The notes under the pieces: model-generated | What the model was told of the DNA's origin: nothing | What the model saw: only the letters and a program-made list of their open reading frames with translations | The model's database searches: none | Origin: Lactobacillus intestinalis | GTDB taxonomy: Bacteria > Bacillota > Bacilli > Lactobacillales > Lactobacillaceae | Direction of reading: 5' to 3' | Length of the DNA: 64,000 nt | Assembly (NCBI RefSeq): GCF_024397795.1 | Contig: NZ_CP072985.1 | Location: 248,001 to 312,000, forward strand | Part shown: piece after piece, positions 34,789 to 44,493 of the stretch | How positions within the stretch are numbered: the first letter of the stretch is position 1 | Layout: each line of letters starts with the position of its first letter | Translations under genes and position numbers: made by a program

Positions 34789-36720
34789 ATGAAAATTAAT
34801 AAACCTATTTTACTAACTTCGAGTGCTTTATTAGCACTTTCTCTTTTAGGAGCGGGCAAAACTCAAACAGTTTCAGCAAGTCAAAACACAATTACGGTAG
34901 CTGCTCCTTATTACGATGATTACATCACAGTCTATAATCGTAAGGGAAAAGCGCTGAAGGAACCATATAAAGTTAAGAAAAATCAACCCATTAAAACTTA
35001 TGGTAGTATTTCTATTAATCAGCGTTACAGTCTAATTGAAAATCTTCCACCAATTCGAATTATTAATGGAGTGTCTTACTCTTCTCTAGGTAAAGGTGGC
35101 TATGTTAAGACTAATAATGTTGGATCGGTTACAAAGGATGGCAAACTTGGCATTAGATTCAACAGCTACATTTATGATAAAAACGGTAAACGTCTGAAGA
35201 CTTTTAACGGAAAAAAAGCCTACATCCCTAAGAATACCCAATTCCAATACCTTGGTTCACTTTATGGAACTCGGCCAGAAACTTTTTATAATATTGGAAA
35301 TGGTCGATATGTTAAAAGCAACGATATCAGTAAGTTAAATGGTAAGGGCATTCTTCGTTTAAACTACAATAGTTACTTATATAATCGCAAAGGGCAACGC
35401 ATTAAGGGTTCAAAACTAATAAAGAACTCAATCATCAACTATGCTGGCAAAATAAAAGCAGCCCAAAAAAATGCCACTTATACTTTCTATAAGGGAAGTG
35501 GCAATAAGTTTTATCAACTAGATCAATATAAGATTAAAGGTAAGACTTATTATGCAGTTGGTGGTGGCCGCTATATCAATGCCTACAATGTTGGCCAAGT
35601 TGACAGCAACTACGTTTATAAGACAGGATCGACTTATATTGTACCCCGCAATGACCTTTCTTATCGTAATAGTGAGCTCCAACCAATTGACGAAGTTGCT
35701 CGCGCCGGTAAAAAACTCAAAACTAACCTCTTTGTAGTTAAGGGTCAAGGCGATAATGCCGAACTTTACGCTAGAGTAAAAGTTGGCAAAAATTACCGCT
35801 ATCTCTGGTGGGGCGACGCTAGCGAATACCCACAGGATGATCCTACTAGTAACTTTCAGATTCGCTTTAACCTGCGCACGCACGATTATGAAAATCTAAC
35901 TAAGTCGTACTTTGACTTTAAGAGCCATACGGAAACGCCCGTTTATAATATTAATGCCCAACAAGAAACTTTACCTGGTTCCAAGATTAGCACCAGTGAG
36001 GATGCAAGTAATTCACAAGATATATATAATATTGATGGTATGTGGTATTTATGGAATGCAAAAACCAACAAGGCTGAACTCTTCTATCACTTGCAAAACC
36101 GAATTGCTTTCTTTGCTTCAAAAGGCTATGAAGACATTGGTAATAGCTTTGTTAAAGCCGATGATGTGAATGTTTACGGCATTAAACTAACTCCACAAAA
36201 TACCCCAGAAGAAGCTAAAGCTGATTCTGCTCTCGCATCTACTAATCAAAAGGATCAATTGAAAGAATACATCGATGAAGCTCCAAGTGTTCGTGAAAGT
36301 GATAAGTACAAGTTATCCTCTTACTTCCTCCGTGCTAACTACGATGGTGTTGTCTCCGATGCAGAAAAAGCTATGAAGTCAGACAAGACTACTGTCTCAG
36401 AAGTTAAAGAGCTTCTTTGGCAACTTAAGCAAGACAAGGCAGATTTGAACGGTGCTAAAGTTAAAGTCAAAAATATTAAAGACATCACTTTCAATGAAGC
36501 TAATCAAATCTTGCAAGTAATGAATAATTACTACGCTAATAGTTTCTACTCTAGTGGTATTGCAAAGGATAGCGTTGCTATTTACCAACACTGGGCTCAT
36601 AAAGACGGCTACTACCCTACTTACCGCTGGAACAGCAGCAAAGTTTCTGTCTTCATGCTTAGACAACAAGGCAAAAAGAATCGCATTCTTGATGTGAGTG
36701 ATTTTGAAACGGAAAAATAA
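34789..36720 (+). CDS. Secreted SLAP-domain surface protein
   Basis: A 643-residue secreted protein. The signal peptide ends near 'QTVSAS'. It contains repeated SLAP-type modules with the pattern 'YDKNGKRLKTFNGKKAYIPKNTQF' and 'YNIGNGRYVKSNDISKLNGK' (about residues 35-280). A C-terminal helical region of FIVAR-like type runs from residue 480 to 560 ('DQLKEYIDEAPSVRES', 'VSEVKELLWQLKQDKADLNG'). There is no LPxTG, so attachment is probably non-covalent through the SLAP modules. The promoter is near TATAAT at 34761, and AGGAGGG precedes the ATG. A surface architecture or adhesion role is inferred. Confidence 0.85.
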   Translation: MKINKPILLTSSALLALSLLGAGKTQTVSASQNTITVAAPYYDDYITVYNRKGKALKEPYKVKKNQPIKTYGSISINQRYSLIENLPPIRIINGVSYSSLGKGGYVKTNNVGSVTKDGKLGIRFNSYIYDKNGKRLKTFNGKKAYIPKNTQFQYLGSLYGTRPETFYNIGNGRYVKSNDISKLNGKGILRLNYNSYLYNRKGQRIKGSKLIKNSIINYAGKIKAAQKNATYTFYKGSGNKFYQLDQYKIKGKTYYAVGGGRYINAYNVGQVDSNYVYKTGSTYIVPRNDLSYRNSELQPIDEVARAGKKLKTNLFVVKGQGDNAELYARVKVGKNYRYLWWGDASEYPQDDPTSNFQIRFNLRTHDYENLTKSYFDFKSHTETPVYNINAQQETLPGSKISTSEDASNSQDIYNIDGMWYLWNAKTNKAELFYHLQNRIAFFASKGYEDIGNSFVKADDVNVYGIKLTPQNTPEEAKADSALASTNQKDQLKEYIDEAPSVRESDKYKLSSYFLRANYDGVVSDAEKAMKSDKTTVSEVKELLWQLKQDKADLNGAKVKVKNIKDITFNEANQILQVMNNYYANSFYSSGIAKDSVAIYQHWAHKDGYYPTYRWNSSKVSVFMLRQQGKKNRILDVSDFETEK

Positions 36721-36733
36721 ATTTAGATACATC

Positions 36734-36768
36734 AAAAGCGCCAAGATCAAAATGACCTTGACGCTTTT
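36734..36768 (+). terminator. Rho-independent terminator
   Basis: The stem AAAGCGCCAAGATCA / TGACCTTGACGCTTT (two mismatches) is followed by T. It separates convergent genes. Confidence 0.8.
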
Positions 36769-36783
36769 AGTATGCATTAATTT

Positions 36784-37080
36784 TTATTGTCTAATGTATG
36801 GAGCAACAATATCTAATAAATCTTTTAAAGCTGGGATATCGCGTTGTCTTTGAACAGAAAATGTTCTGCCAGGTTCTGCTGGAGTGCCATTATCCAAAAA
36901 TACATAGGCGTTCCCATTAAAGATATCGATGTTTACCCCTTGATGATCGCCGCGTGGGCAATTTTCTTGAAGCATCAGTGCGGGATGCCCCAACTTATCA
37001 GTTAAGTGATGATAAATATTCCAATTTTCAGATTCTTTGACACGTTTTTCAATTTCTTGAAGAATCTCTTCATCAGTCAT
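36784..37080 (-). CDS. Hypothetical 98-residue cytoplasmic protein
   Basis: Preceded by GAAAGGA and starting 'MTDEEILQEIEKRVKESENW'. The middle is beta-rich ('GVNIDIFNGNAYVFLDNG') and the C-terminus helical. No signal peptide or membrane helix is seen. I do not recognise the family. The coding-like sequence and good ribosome site support a real gene. Confidence 0.7.
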   Translation of the reverse strand: MTDEEILQEIEKRVKESENWNIYHHLTDKLGHPALMLQENCPRGDHQGVNIDIFNGNAYVFLDNGTPAEPGRTFSVQRQRDIPALKDLLDIVAPYIRQ

Positions 37081-37169
37081 TTTTATTTTCCTTTCTTTTT
37101 TCGTTTTACATCACTAGAGTATGAGCTTTCACTTTCATCATACCATGCTTATGCTAACTAATCGATTAA

Positions 37170-38084
37170 TTAAACTTTATCGCTATTTTTCAGGCGTTCA
37201 ATTCGTTTATCTAATGGTGGATGATCTGACATTAATCTTAGCCACCATGAGTGAACATGGGGTAAATTAAATGACAGGCTATTAAGCATCAAATTGTTTT
37301 TATCAGGTGATTGAAGCAGATCTTGATTTTCTAAATCTTCTAGTTTTTGTAAAGCAGAAATAATCCCTGATGGTTCCCGAGTCAAATCAACGCTCCCAAC
37401 ATCGGCTAAGTATTCACGTTGGCGCGATACTAATAAAAATAGCAACTTTGAAATTGGAATTCCAAAGACAATAATAATTAAGCCGATAAATCCTAATAAA
37501 CAACAAAACAGTTTGATAATGAGAGCAATAATTCCTTTTGACTTGCTCGTGATCATTCCATAAGCTAGCACAGTCAATCCGATTCCTGTCCCATAAATCA
37601 AATTTACAATCGCACTAGCAATGACGGTTACGCGAGTATCATAGTTCCGAATATGAGACAGCTCATGCCCAATCACTCCTTGAACTTCTTGCTTATTCAT
37701 TATTTCAAGCAATCCTTGAGTTAAGGCCAAACTTGCATGCTCAGGATTACGTCCAGTGGCAAAAGCATTGGGATCAGAATCAGGCACAACATAAAGTTTT
37801 GGCATCGGCATCCCTGCTGCCAAACACAGCTCCTCCACCATTTCGTAAATTTCAGGTGCACTTTCTTTATTGAGTTGCACGCCACCCGTCACCTTCATCA
37901 GGTGCTCAGTTGCATCGAAATATGTATAAAGGACATATCCAATCGCAATAATAAAGAAAATCACACCAGCCCATATCGTTAAAAAATTAGCAAACAGCGC
38001 ACTAATGGCCAACATTAAAATACCAAAAAGCACCATAATAATGACGGTGTTGCGCTTATTTTGGCTTATTTGCTTATAAAGCAT
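37170..38084 (-). CDS. htpX: HtpX-like membrane zinc protease (M48)
   Basis: A 304-residue membrane protease. Two N-terminal helices (about residues 12-55), a zinc site 'VIGHELSHIRNYDTRVT' (HELSH near residue 139), two more helices (about 150-215), and 'SRQREYLADVGSVDLT' with the third zinc ligand Glu. It degrades misfolded membrane proteins at the cytoplasmic face. AGAGGA precedes the ATG. The catalytic set is intact. It is a single-gene unit. Confidence 0.95.
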   Translation of the reverse strand: MLYKQISQNKRNTVIIMVLFGILMLAISALFANFLTIWAGVIFFIIAIGYVLYTYFDATEHLMKVTGGVQLNKESAPEIYEMVEELCLAAGMPMPKLYVVPDSDPNAFATGRNPEHASLALTQGLLEIMNKQEVQGVIGHELSHIRNYDTRVTVIASAIVNLIYGTGIGLTVLAYGMITSKSKGIIALIIKLFCCLLGFIGLIIIVFGIPISKLLFLLVSRQREYLADVGSVDLTREPSGIISALQKLEDLENQDLLQSPDKNNLMLNSLSFNLPHVHSWWLRLMSDHPPLDKRIERLKNSDKV

Positions 38085-38236
38085 TCTTTCTTATATCCTC
38101 TTTTCATTCTTACTCTCACTTTTATTTTACCAAAAAAGTTATTTCAAGATTATATAAACAAAATATTTCCCTAGATCTTCTCTATCTAAAGTATTAAAAT
38201 GAAAGCGAATTAATAATTATATAATTGGAGAATATT

Positions 38237-39154
38237 ATGAATAAAACAATCACTTGGGAAGCATTCTACAATCTATCGGAAATTTTCATTGCCCCACTCA
38301 ACCTAATTTGGTTCATTTTTGCCGGAGCCATCACTTATCAAAATTTTCACTATGTTGATTTAATTAATATCGTACTCTGCTTCATTGACGTCTTTTTATT
38401 TGATTTAGCCGTTAATATTGCGGATGACTATTTTGACTACAAAAATGGAAAAGATGAACATTTCCTAACCGTCACTAACACAATTGGTCGAATGCATCTT
38501 TCCCTTCCTGCAGTTAAAAAATTGATGATCACAATGTACATTTTATCGGCAATTCCGGGAATTTTTCTGGTAATGCGCACTGGTTGGCAAGTCCTTTTAT
38601 TGGGAATTATCGGCTACTTTTTCGGAATATTTTATACAGCAGGTCCCAAGCCTTTCAATGCCACTGGATTTTGTGAATTGATTGTATCGGTTATGATCTC
38701 GATCTTTATTATCGAAGTTGGAGTCTACATCGGAAGTTACAATTATGCGCCATTTACTTGGAAAGTTCTGCTTACTACTTTCCTGAAATGCCTTCCGATT
38801 ACCTTTTTGTTTTTTGCTACACAGCTCGCCAACAATACCTGTGATTTACGTGAAGACCTTATTAATGGGCGCCGAACTTTGGCAAGCTATTTAGGAAAAG
38901 ACAGATCAATTAAATTACTTAAAATTTTGACTATTTTAGGATTCCTCACCCCTATCTTTCTATTAATTTTCCAGCAAATTAATTGGATTGTTGCTTTAAT
39001 CGTCCTCTTAACTCCGTTTCTTTGGAAAAATCTGCAAGTCTTTTTTAACAACCTCGATAAACAAAAGACCTATCTTTTATTCATCAAAAATGAATCCCTT
39101 TATTTCACCATTTATATTGCTCTTTTTACCTTAGTTGCAATTTTTGGATACTAA
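38237..39154 (+). CDS. UbiA-family prenyltransferase (MenA-like)
   Basis: A 305-residue membrane protein with about nine helices. The two Asp-rich prenyl-diphosphate motifs are 'VNIADDYFDYKNGKD' and 'ANNTCDLREDLINGRRTLASYLG'. This is the layout of 1,4-dihydroxy-2-naphthoate prenyltransferases. GGAG lies ahead of the ATG at 38237; an earlier TTG is unlikely. No other quinone genes are in the window, so the cell may use an exogenous precursor or a different aromatic acceptor. The 3' end overlaps the remnant of a PEP-synthase gene. Confidence 0.85.
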   Translation: MNKTITWEAFYNLSEIFIAPLNLIWFIFAGAITYQNFHYVDLINIVLCFIDVFLFDLAVNIADDYFDYKNGKDEHFLTVTNTIGRMHLSLPAVKKLMITMYILSAIPGIFLVMRTGWQVLLLGIIGYFFGIFYTAGPKPFNATGFCELIVSVMISIFIIEVGVYIGSYNYAPFTWKVLLTTFLKCLPITFLFFATQLANNTCDLREDLINGRRTLASYLGKDRSIKLLKILTILGFLTPIFLLIFQQINWIVALIVLLTPFLWKNLQVFFNNLDKQKTYLLFIKNESLYFTIYIALFTLVAIFGY

Positions 39155-39867
39155 ATAAGTCCGCTGGTTCAGTAGGTTCATATTTTTCGCCACCCTTTAA
39201 ATTATGGTATTCGCCAGATTTAAAGTCAGAAAAACGTAAAATCACTGGACGACGAGGAGCCATGGCGCTGACCACTTTACGAATTCCATTAGCGAGTTCA
39301 TTCACAACGCGATCAGTAAAAAGTGACGCATAACATTCTTGCACCTTCTTAATGACATTATCTCTGCCATGAACGTTTAAGTATGTATCTTGCTCACCCG
39401 CAAAACTCGCATTTGGTAAGTCTTCTGCCGTTGCACTTGAACGTACAGCCACATAAGGCTCGTTTTGATTGGACATGGCAGCCAAGTCATCGTAAGATTT
39501 TCCAATAATGTAGGCTAAGGTCTCTGGCATAGGTGCTTCTACAATCACTTTTCTGATTTTTGAACAAACTGCGTGCAATTCGTCTGAATTTTCTACATCT
39601 TTCAGTTCCTTAAGTAGTTCATTGACTTTTTCATTACAGCCAGTCTCTCTCATAAAATAACGATATGCTTCAGAAGTAGTGGCATACCCATAAGGAACTG
39701 GGACATGAGTTTGAGAAGTAAGTTCTCCTAATGAAGAAGATTTCCCTCCAACTAAATCACCATCCTGGCGACGCAACTCGTCAAACCAAAGAACTAAAGC
39801 ATTATCGCGCGCTGTATTATCATACGTTATGATGCTTTTGAGTTAAATACTTATCTGCTTTTTCCAT
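39126..39867 (-). pseudogene. PEP-synthase / PPDK-like remnant with internal deletion
   Basis: The first piece starts at ATG 39867, then shifts frame near 39825. The main frame reads 'NALVLWFDEL', 'DLVGGKSSSLGEL', 'PYVAVRSSATAEDLPNASFAGEQDT', i.e. the ATP-binding N-terminus of PEP synthase. After 'ASLFTDRVVNELANGIRKV' it jumps to 'RPVILRFSDFKSGEYHNLKGG', which in full-length enzymes lies several hundred residues further on. The rest is cut off where the UbiA gene ends. A usual length is about 800 residues; about 215 remain. So this is a decayed gene with a large internal deletion and a truncation. Confidence 0.85.
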
Positions 39868-40059
39868 TTGACCACATCTTTCTACAACACAAGCAAGTCA
39901 TCTCACGGTCATTTTCGCTGGAATTTTGAATGAAGTCAATAGTTTTGCACAAAATTGGTCTAGCATAAATTGTATTTATTTAATTGATATATAGGCAATA
40001 ATGCAATATTAGTATAGATAAGTATTTCACAAGCTATAAAAATTTTATTCTTTTTGTTC

Positions 40060-40300
40060 TACGCAAGAGCGCGCCTGTGATATTCAGGAAATTATTACCA
40101 ATCATCAGATGCCTTACACGCGAATGAAGGCCTTAAAGGAGAAGAACTACTATGATTATGAAGGCCGATGATGACGTGCTTCAGTTTGATAAATATATTA
40201 ATCCTTCTGGAGATGTTGTAGCGCATCCCTTGATGAAGAGCTCGGTTTTGTATGTTAAGGTAGGAATATATTATTGTTGAAATGTATTCCCTTTTCATAG
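40060..40300 (+). other. Degenerate coding remnant
   Basis: An open stretch reads 'EIITNHQMPYTRMKALKEKN' then 'YYDYEG'. It continues after a one-base shift as 'DDDVLQFDKYINPSGDVV', 'AHPLMKSSVLYVKVG' to a stop near 40278. AAGGAG precedes an ATG at 40152. The pieces look protein-like but no family is recognised, so this is probably a fragment. The rest of 39868-40306 is AT-rich and empty. Confidence 0.3.
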
Positions 40301-40306
40301 CAAAAT

Positions 40307-40350
40307 AAAAACCCCATCGAGGTAAATTTTGTTCACTTCGATGGGGTTTT
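40307..40350 (-). terminator. Terminator of the restriction-modification operon
   Basis: The stem AAAAACCCCATCGA / TCGATGGGGTTTT (17-nt loop) is followed by T on the minus strand. It lies 5 bp past the stop of the KAP NTPase gene. Confidence 0.9.
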
Positions 40351-40354
40351 ATTC

Positions 40355-42946
40355 TTATAACTTATTTGGACTAATAGGATTATCATCATAATGAGTTGTT
40401 AATTTTGATTTCTCACTCTGATTACTTTTTTCTTGTTGAGCAGCAATTAAAAGAACTTCTTGCACTTTTTTGCGATCAGTATTATTAGTATTATTTTCAG
40501 AAATACCATTTAAAGTTTCTTTCAATCGCGGTACATTATCAAAGTCAATATATTTTCTCAGATTATTCATATCAAAACGATATGTTTCTTTCCCTTTACC
40601 ATTATAACCTATTATTATGCAATCAAACAAAATTCTATATACATTATCTTTCGATGCAATTTTATTTAAATACTTACTTGCTGGAATATTATTTTCATTA
40701 AAATAATCATACATTCCAGTCGCATTTCTCCAAGAATAATATTTATCCTGAAATAGATTAATTTTTTTATCAAAAATTTCTTTTCTCATTTTATCATAAA
40801 TCTTTGACATTTCATGTCGATTTCTGCTCAAATTTTTAGATATTCCTCCCCAAGTTTCTTCAAGCAATTCAGTTATTAGTCTAACAATTTCTAATGCTTC
40901 ATAATGATGACAAATCATATTTTCAAACTTTAGGAATTGATCTTCATCTACTTCACCAATCAACTTACCAATAATATATGTAATTTGTAAGTTATCCAAA
41001 GTTAGCTGATTATTTTTATCTACTAGAGAATTGAACAATACTTCAGATAGTGTTGCCCTATCTTGATAACTAGGTATGTCATCAACTTTTAAAAACAAAT
41101 ACAATTCTGTTAATAAATCTTCAGATTGATGATCTCTTTTATCTAAAAAATTTGACCATACAAGGTTAATATCTTTACCACTATTAATATCTTCAACAAA
41201 GTGGCGAACTCTATAATTAATATCCACATAACTATTTTCAGTCAAATAAAAATAGGCCTTAAAATAACGTTGAGTACTAATAGAAACATTTTTTAAACTA
41301 TTTTCAGTTTCATTGTAATTCATTATGCACGAATTATGTTTTTTGAATTTTGGAAACAAATTCATCAAAAGGCTGACATAATTACTATATTTTTTATCCA
41401 GATTTGTGAAATACTTATTTTCTTCATCATTCAGTTCTTTTTTACTATAAGGGCCATAAGTATCTTCAAAAACAAACATTTCCTGATGTGTTTTTATTTC
41501 TTCATAAAGTTCACTATTAGAATAATATATGTATTGGATAGCTAATAATTGTGGCAAGTTAAGTCTTAAAGTATCCGAAATTATCATAAAAGAAAATACA
41601 GAGTTTATAATTCTCTTCAAATCACGAATATCTTTTAAATCATAAGCAATAAAATTCAATACAAAATCATATTGTTTTAAGTCTTGTTGTGATACTCCAT
41701 AAGAAAGTAATACATTCCGAAGCCATACTATACATTTTTTTCGATTGAATTCTAAAGGCATTTTAACTTCGAAATTTACAACTTTATCTAAATATGATTG
41801 ATTTATATCATTATTTTCTTTAAGAATCTGATTCATTCGGCTTTCAGAATATAATAAAACATAAGTAACATTAGGTAGATCAAAAACTGTACTAATTAAC
41901 TTTAGAAGTAATATAACCTGCTTATCACTAGCCCTGTCTAAATTTTCTATACAAATCACATAATGCTTATTTGAACTTTGGATATACTTAGATAACTTTT
42001 CTTTTAAGGTCATTACATCTTTATATGATCTATCTGTCAAAAGAGAAGAGAGTAGATTTCCAGCTTTTGGAATTCCAGCAACCACATGCGCAATACTCTC
42101 TAAGAATTTATCATTAACTATCGAATTGTATCTTATTCCTAATCCGTTGAGAATAAAATCATATAATCCCTTAATTAAAGCTTCTTGTGAGCCAAAAAGC
42201 CATACATCAAAATCTTGATTAGCAAAAACAAAATCTTCTTTCTTAAGATCCTTTTTAACCAGATTCAAAAGCGTAGTTTTACCTGCTCCCCACTCACCAA
42301 TGAGTCCAACTACTGTAGAATGAGCAACAGAATATTTTGATATTGTATTCTTTAACAATAATTCTACATTTTTTCTATCTAATAAGTCGTAAGTGCTTGC
42401 TTTTTCATTTATTAGAATTAGGCCATCAGCTTTTTTCCATGGAATAGGATCCTCTAAATCTTTAAGCTCATATAATGTGCTCTTTTGTTTTTGATTTGCA
42501 TGTACTATTCTTGCTTTAGTTATTTTGAAAATTCGACAAAACATTAATATCAAAGATATTATGAAAATAATTATGTAAATTATACAATTAATAAATAACA
42601 ACTTTCGAATTGTAAAAATCCCTAATGTTACCAAGGATATACTCAAAAAACTAAAAAGAATTAAATCCCACGGAGTTATTTCAGGAATGCCTCTAAATGA
42701 TGCGATATGACTGTTATAAATATAATCTATTATTAAAATAATAAATAAGATAATAGTAAAGTTCCCAAAGTTAGAAAAATTTCCAATTGTTTGATTTATC
42801 CAGCCTTCAGCATAAACTAACTGAATTATCCAAATGCTAATGACTATAAAAGTAAATATATAAGGAGAAATAACCTTTTTACATAATTCTCGAATAATAG
42901 AATAACCAACTTTAATAAACTCTCTAAATTTATTTATACTCAACAT
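40355..42946 (-). CDS. Membrane KAP-family P-loop NTPase in the type I RM operon
   Basis: An 863-residue protein. The N-terminal ~145 residues hold about four membrane helices in two pairs. The KAP NTPase domain follows, with Walker A 'GLIGEWGAGKTTLLNLV' (about residues 213-229) and Walker B-like 'HYVICIENLDRASDKQ'. A long helical C-terminal half has no known domain. The start lies 3 bp after the stop of the preceding hsdS-like frame, so it is part of the hsdRMS operon. KAP NTPases recur beside prophage-defence and plasmid genes. A membrane-bound effector or accessory to restriction is possible; its function is inferred from context only. Confidence 0.85.
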   Translation of the reverse strand: MLSINKFREFIKVGYSIIRELCKKVISPYIFTFIVISIWIIQLVYAEGWINQTIGNFSNFGNFTIILFIILIIDYIYNSHIASFRGIPEITPWDLILFSFLSISLVTLGIFTIRKLLFINCIIYIIIFIISLILMFCRIFKITKARIVHANQKQKSTLYELKDLEDPIPWKKADGLILINEKASTYDLLDRKNVELLLKNTISKYSVAHSTVVGLIGEWGAGKTTLLNLVKKDLKKEDFVFANQDFDVWLFGSQEALIKGLYDFILNGLGIRYNSIVNDKFLESIAHVVAGIPKAGNLLSSLLTDRSYKDVMTLKEKLSKYIQSSNKHYVICIENLDRASDKQVILLLKLISTVFDLPNVTYVLLYSESRMNQILKENNDINQSYLDKVVNFEVKMPLEFNRKKCIVWLRNVLLSYGVSQQDLKQYDFVLNFIAYDLKDIRDLKRIINSVFSFMIISDTLRLNLPQLLAIQYIYYSNSELYEEIKTHQEMFVFEDTYGPYSKKELNDEENKYFTNLDKKYSNYVSLLMNLFPKFKKHNSCIMNYNETENSLKNVSISTQRYFKAYFYLTENSYVDINYRVRHFVEDINSGKDINLVWSNFLDKRDHQSEDLLTELYLFLKVDDIPSYQDRATLSEVLFNSLVDKNNQLTLDNLQITYIIGKLIGEVDEDQFLKFENMICHHYEALEIVRLITELLEETWGGISKNLSRNRHEMSKIYDKMRKEIFDKKINLFQDKYYSWRNATGMYDYFNENNIPASKYLNKIASKDNVYRILFDCIIIGYNGKGKETYRFDMNNLRKYIDFDNVPRLKETLNGISENNTNNTDRKKVQEVLLIAAQQEKSNQSEKSKLTTHYDDNPISPNKL

Positions 42947-42949
42947 CTC

Positions 42950-43714
42950 CTAATATAATTTAATATTTAACTTAGTAAGTAGATAATTTATCTTTTTAAT
43001 AATACGCTTTTGCTCTAAAAGTGGGGGAACTAATGCTATAGTATGAGCAACCCTATCTCTATTTAAATTTTTAACTGTAGACCCTGTTGCTAAAGATTTA
43101 AATTGAAAATTAACAAAATTAGAAGATAAGAGATAGTAAAGATAGTTTTTATCAAACAATTTATCATAATCAGATAAAATTAACCAACCATCATGGACGG
43201 CCCCATCTATTTTTAAAATATATGGTCTCCCAAAACTCATAGAATTTGATAATAAGAAATCGCCCTTATGTACTTCTCGTGTTTTATCAAGCCCTTCAGG
43301 AATTATTTTTTCCGCTGCATGATCAATATATTTACTATTAACAGTACTATCGCCAATTTTTATCCAATTTATGCTATTCGGAGAATCAGTTAAATATTTT
43401 TTAATTGGACGCGGAGAGCCTCCTCGTAAAATAGTCAACACTTCCCCCAATCTAACCCATTCCCAACTATCAGGAATTTCAAATGGTTTCTCTTCATCAG
43501 TAATCGGCGGAAGTGGTTTACTCCTTTTGATCTTCTTCTCTTTAATCAACTGTTCCTTCTCAGCCTTAATCTTCTCAAGCAATACACTTGCTGGCTCATC
43601 GATTGGATCTTGCTCAACCAATTTTCCGCGCATAGCTAAATCTAACACCTTCGACTTCAGCAAAGTCTGAAGTTTTGCGTATTGTTGAGTAGAAGATTCG
43701 ACTTTGTGAAGCAA
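42950..43714 (-). CDS. hsdS: Second half of HsdS (target-recognition domain 2), frame-separated
   Basis: A 254-residue frame containing the conserved HsdS helical region ('KSKVLDLAMRGKLVEQD', 'LEKIKAEKEQLIKEKKIKRSKPLPP'), then 'WEWVRLGEVLTILRGG' and one target-recognition domain. It begins inside the 47-bp tandem repeat with only a TTG and a GGAG-like site. It reads as the C-terminal half of the upstream HsdS, split off by the duplication. Either it is translated by reinitiation as a half-subunit, or the full protein is restored by loss of one repeat. The target sequence cannot be told. Confidence 0.75.
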   Translation of the reverse strand: MLHKVESSTQQYAKLQTLLKSKVLDLAMRGKLVEQDPIDEPASVLLEKIKAEKEQLIKEKKIKRSKPLPPITDEEKPFEIPDSWEWVRLGEVLTILRGGSPRPIKKYLTDSPNSINWIKIGDSTVNSKYIDHAAEKIIPEGLDKTREVHKGDFLLSNSMSFGRPYILKIDGAVHDGWLILSDYDKLFDKNYLYYLLSSNFVNFQFKSLATGSTVKNLNRDRVAHTIALVPPLLEQKRIIKKINYLLTKLNIKLY

Positions 43715-43800
43715 AGCGAATAGCTCCGCTATTTTAGCAGCGATTCGACTTTGTGAAGCAAAGCGAATAGCTCCGCTATTTTAGCAGCGATTCGACTTTG
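43695..43800. repeat. 47-bp tandem duplication splitting hsdS
   Basis: Two exact 47-bp copies (43695-43741 and 43742-43788) plus 12 bp of a third (43789-43800). Each starts with GATTCGACTTTGTGAAGCAA. Since 47 is not a multiple of three, the extra copy shifts the frame. Removing one copy joins 'AKIAELFALLHKVES' to 'STQQYAKLQTLLKSK' in one frame and rebuilds a full HsdS. Confidence 0.93.
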
Positions 43801-44493
43801 CTCTGAAAGTGGTGGAAGGGGAATATTTATCTTTAATATGTTGGTTAACCCTAATTCTTTTTGTTTAGTAGTTCCTGTTAAATAATCTCCTAAATTTTTT
43901 TGAATTTGAGGTGAACGTAAAAAATAATAGATATAATCTGAATCTATGAATTGGTTCATTCTCATAAGAGTAACGTGAGAATCCACAGGAACATGATTAT
44001 AGTTATCTTTTACAATGTTTAATCTACCAACAGTACCTGTACCCGTAGAATTCCAAAGGATATCATTTTTTTGAATAAAACGATAAGGTTCTAATTTTTT
44101 GAAAAAATCTTCTGTTATATGTTTAGCATCTTCAATATTAATTGAGTTCCACTGAACACATTTTTGAGAAATTATAGGATGATCTAAAGATTCTTTATCA
44201 TATTTTGGAGATCTTCCTCGTTGAATATAATTTCCAATTTCTCCCAATCTCACCCATTCCCAGCTATCAGGGATGTCAAACGGTTTTTCATCATCGGTAA
44301 TTTCAGGAAGGAGCTTGCTCTTCTTGATCTTCTTCTCTTTAATAAGTTCTGCTTTTTCAGCCTTAATCTTCTCCAGCAGCACACTTGCTGGTTCATCGTT
44401 GGGATCTTGTTTAACCAATTTTCCGCGCATGGCCAAGTCCAAGATTTTTTCTCTTAAAGCCTGTGCATCAAAATCTAAACTATTAGTCTTCAT
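43729..44493 (-). CDS. hsdS: Type I RM specificity subunit HsdS, first half
   Basis: A 254-residue product with the N-terminal conserved segment ('REKILDLAMRGKLVKQD', 'WEWVRLGEIGNYIQRG') and one target-recognition domain ending 'LPPLSEQSRIAAKIAELFA'. The frame then runs out in the 47-bp repeat ('ESLLK' and stop). The ATG at 44493 lies 10 bp inside the hsdM 3' end behind AAGGAA; a TTG two codons earlier is less likely. The conserved segments of the two halves are about 180 bp direct repeats (43477-43660 and 44275-44458), so recombination between them is possible. Confidence 0.85.
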   Translation of the reverse strand: MKTNSLDFDAQALREKILDLAMRGKLVKQDPNDEPASVLLEKIKAEKAELIKEKKIKKSKLLPEITDDEKPFDIPDSWEWVRLGEIGNYIQRGRSPKYDKESLDHPIISQKCVQWNSINIEDAKHITEDFFKKLEPYRFIQKNDILWNSTGTGTVGRLNIVKDNYNHVPVDSHVTLMRMNQFIDSDYIYYFLRSPQIQKNLGDYLTGTTKQKELGLTNILKINIPLPPLSEQSRIAAKIAELFALLHKVESLLK

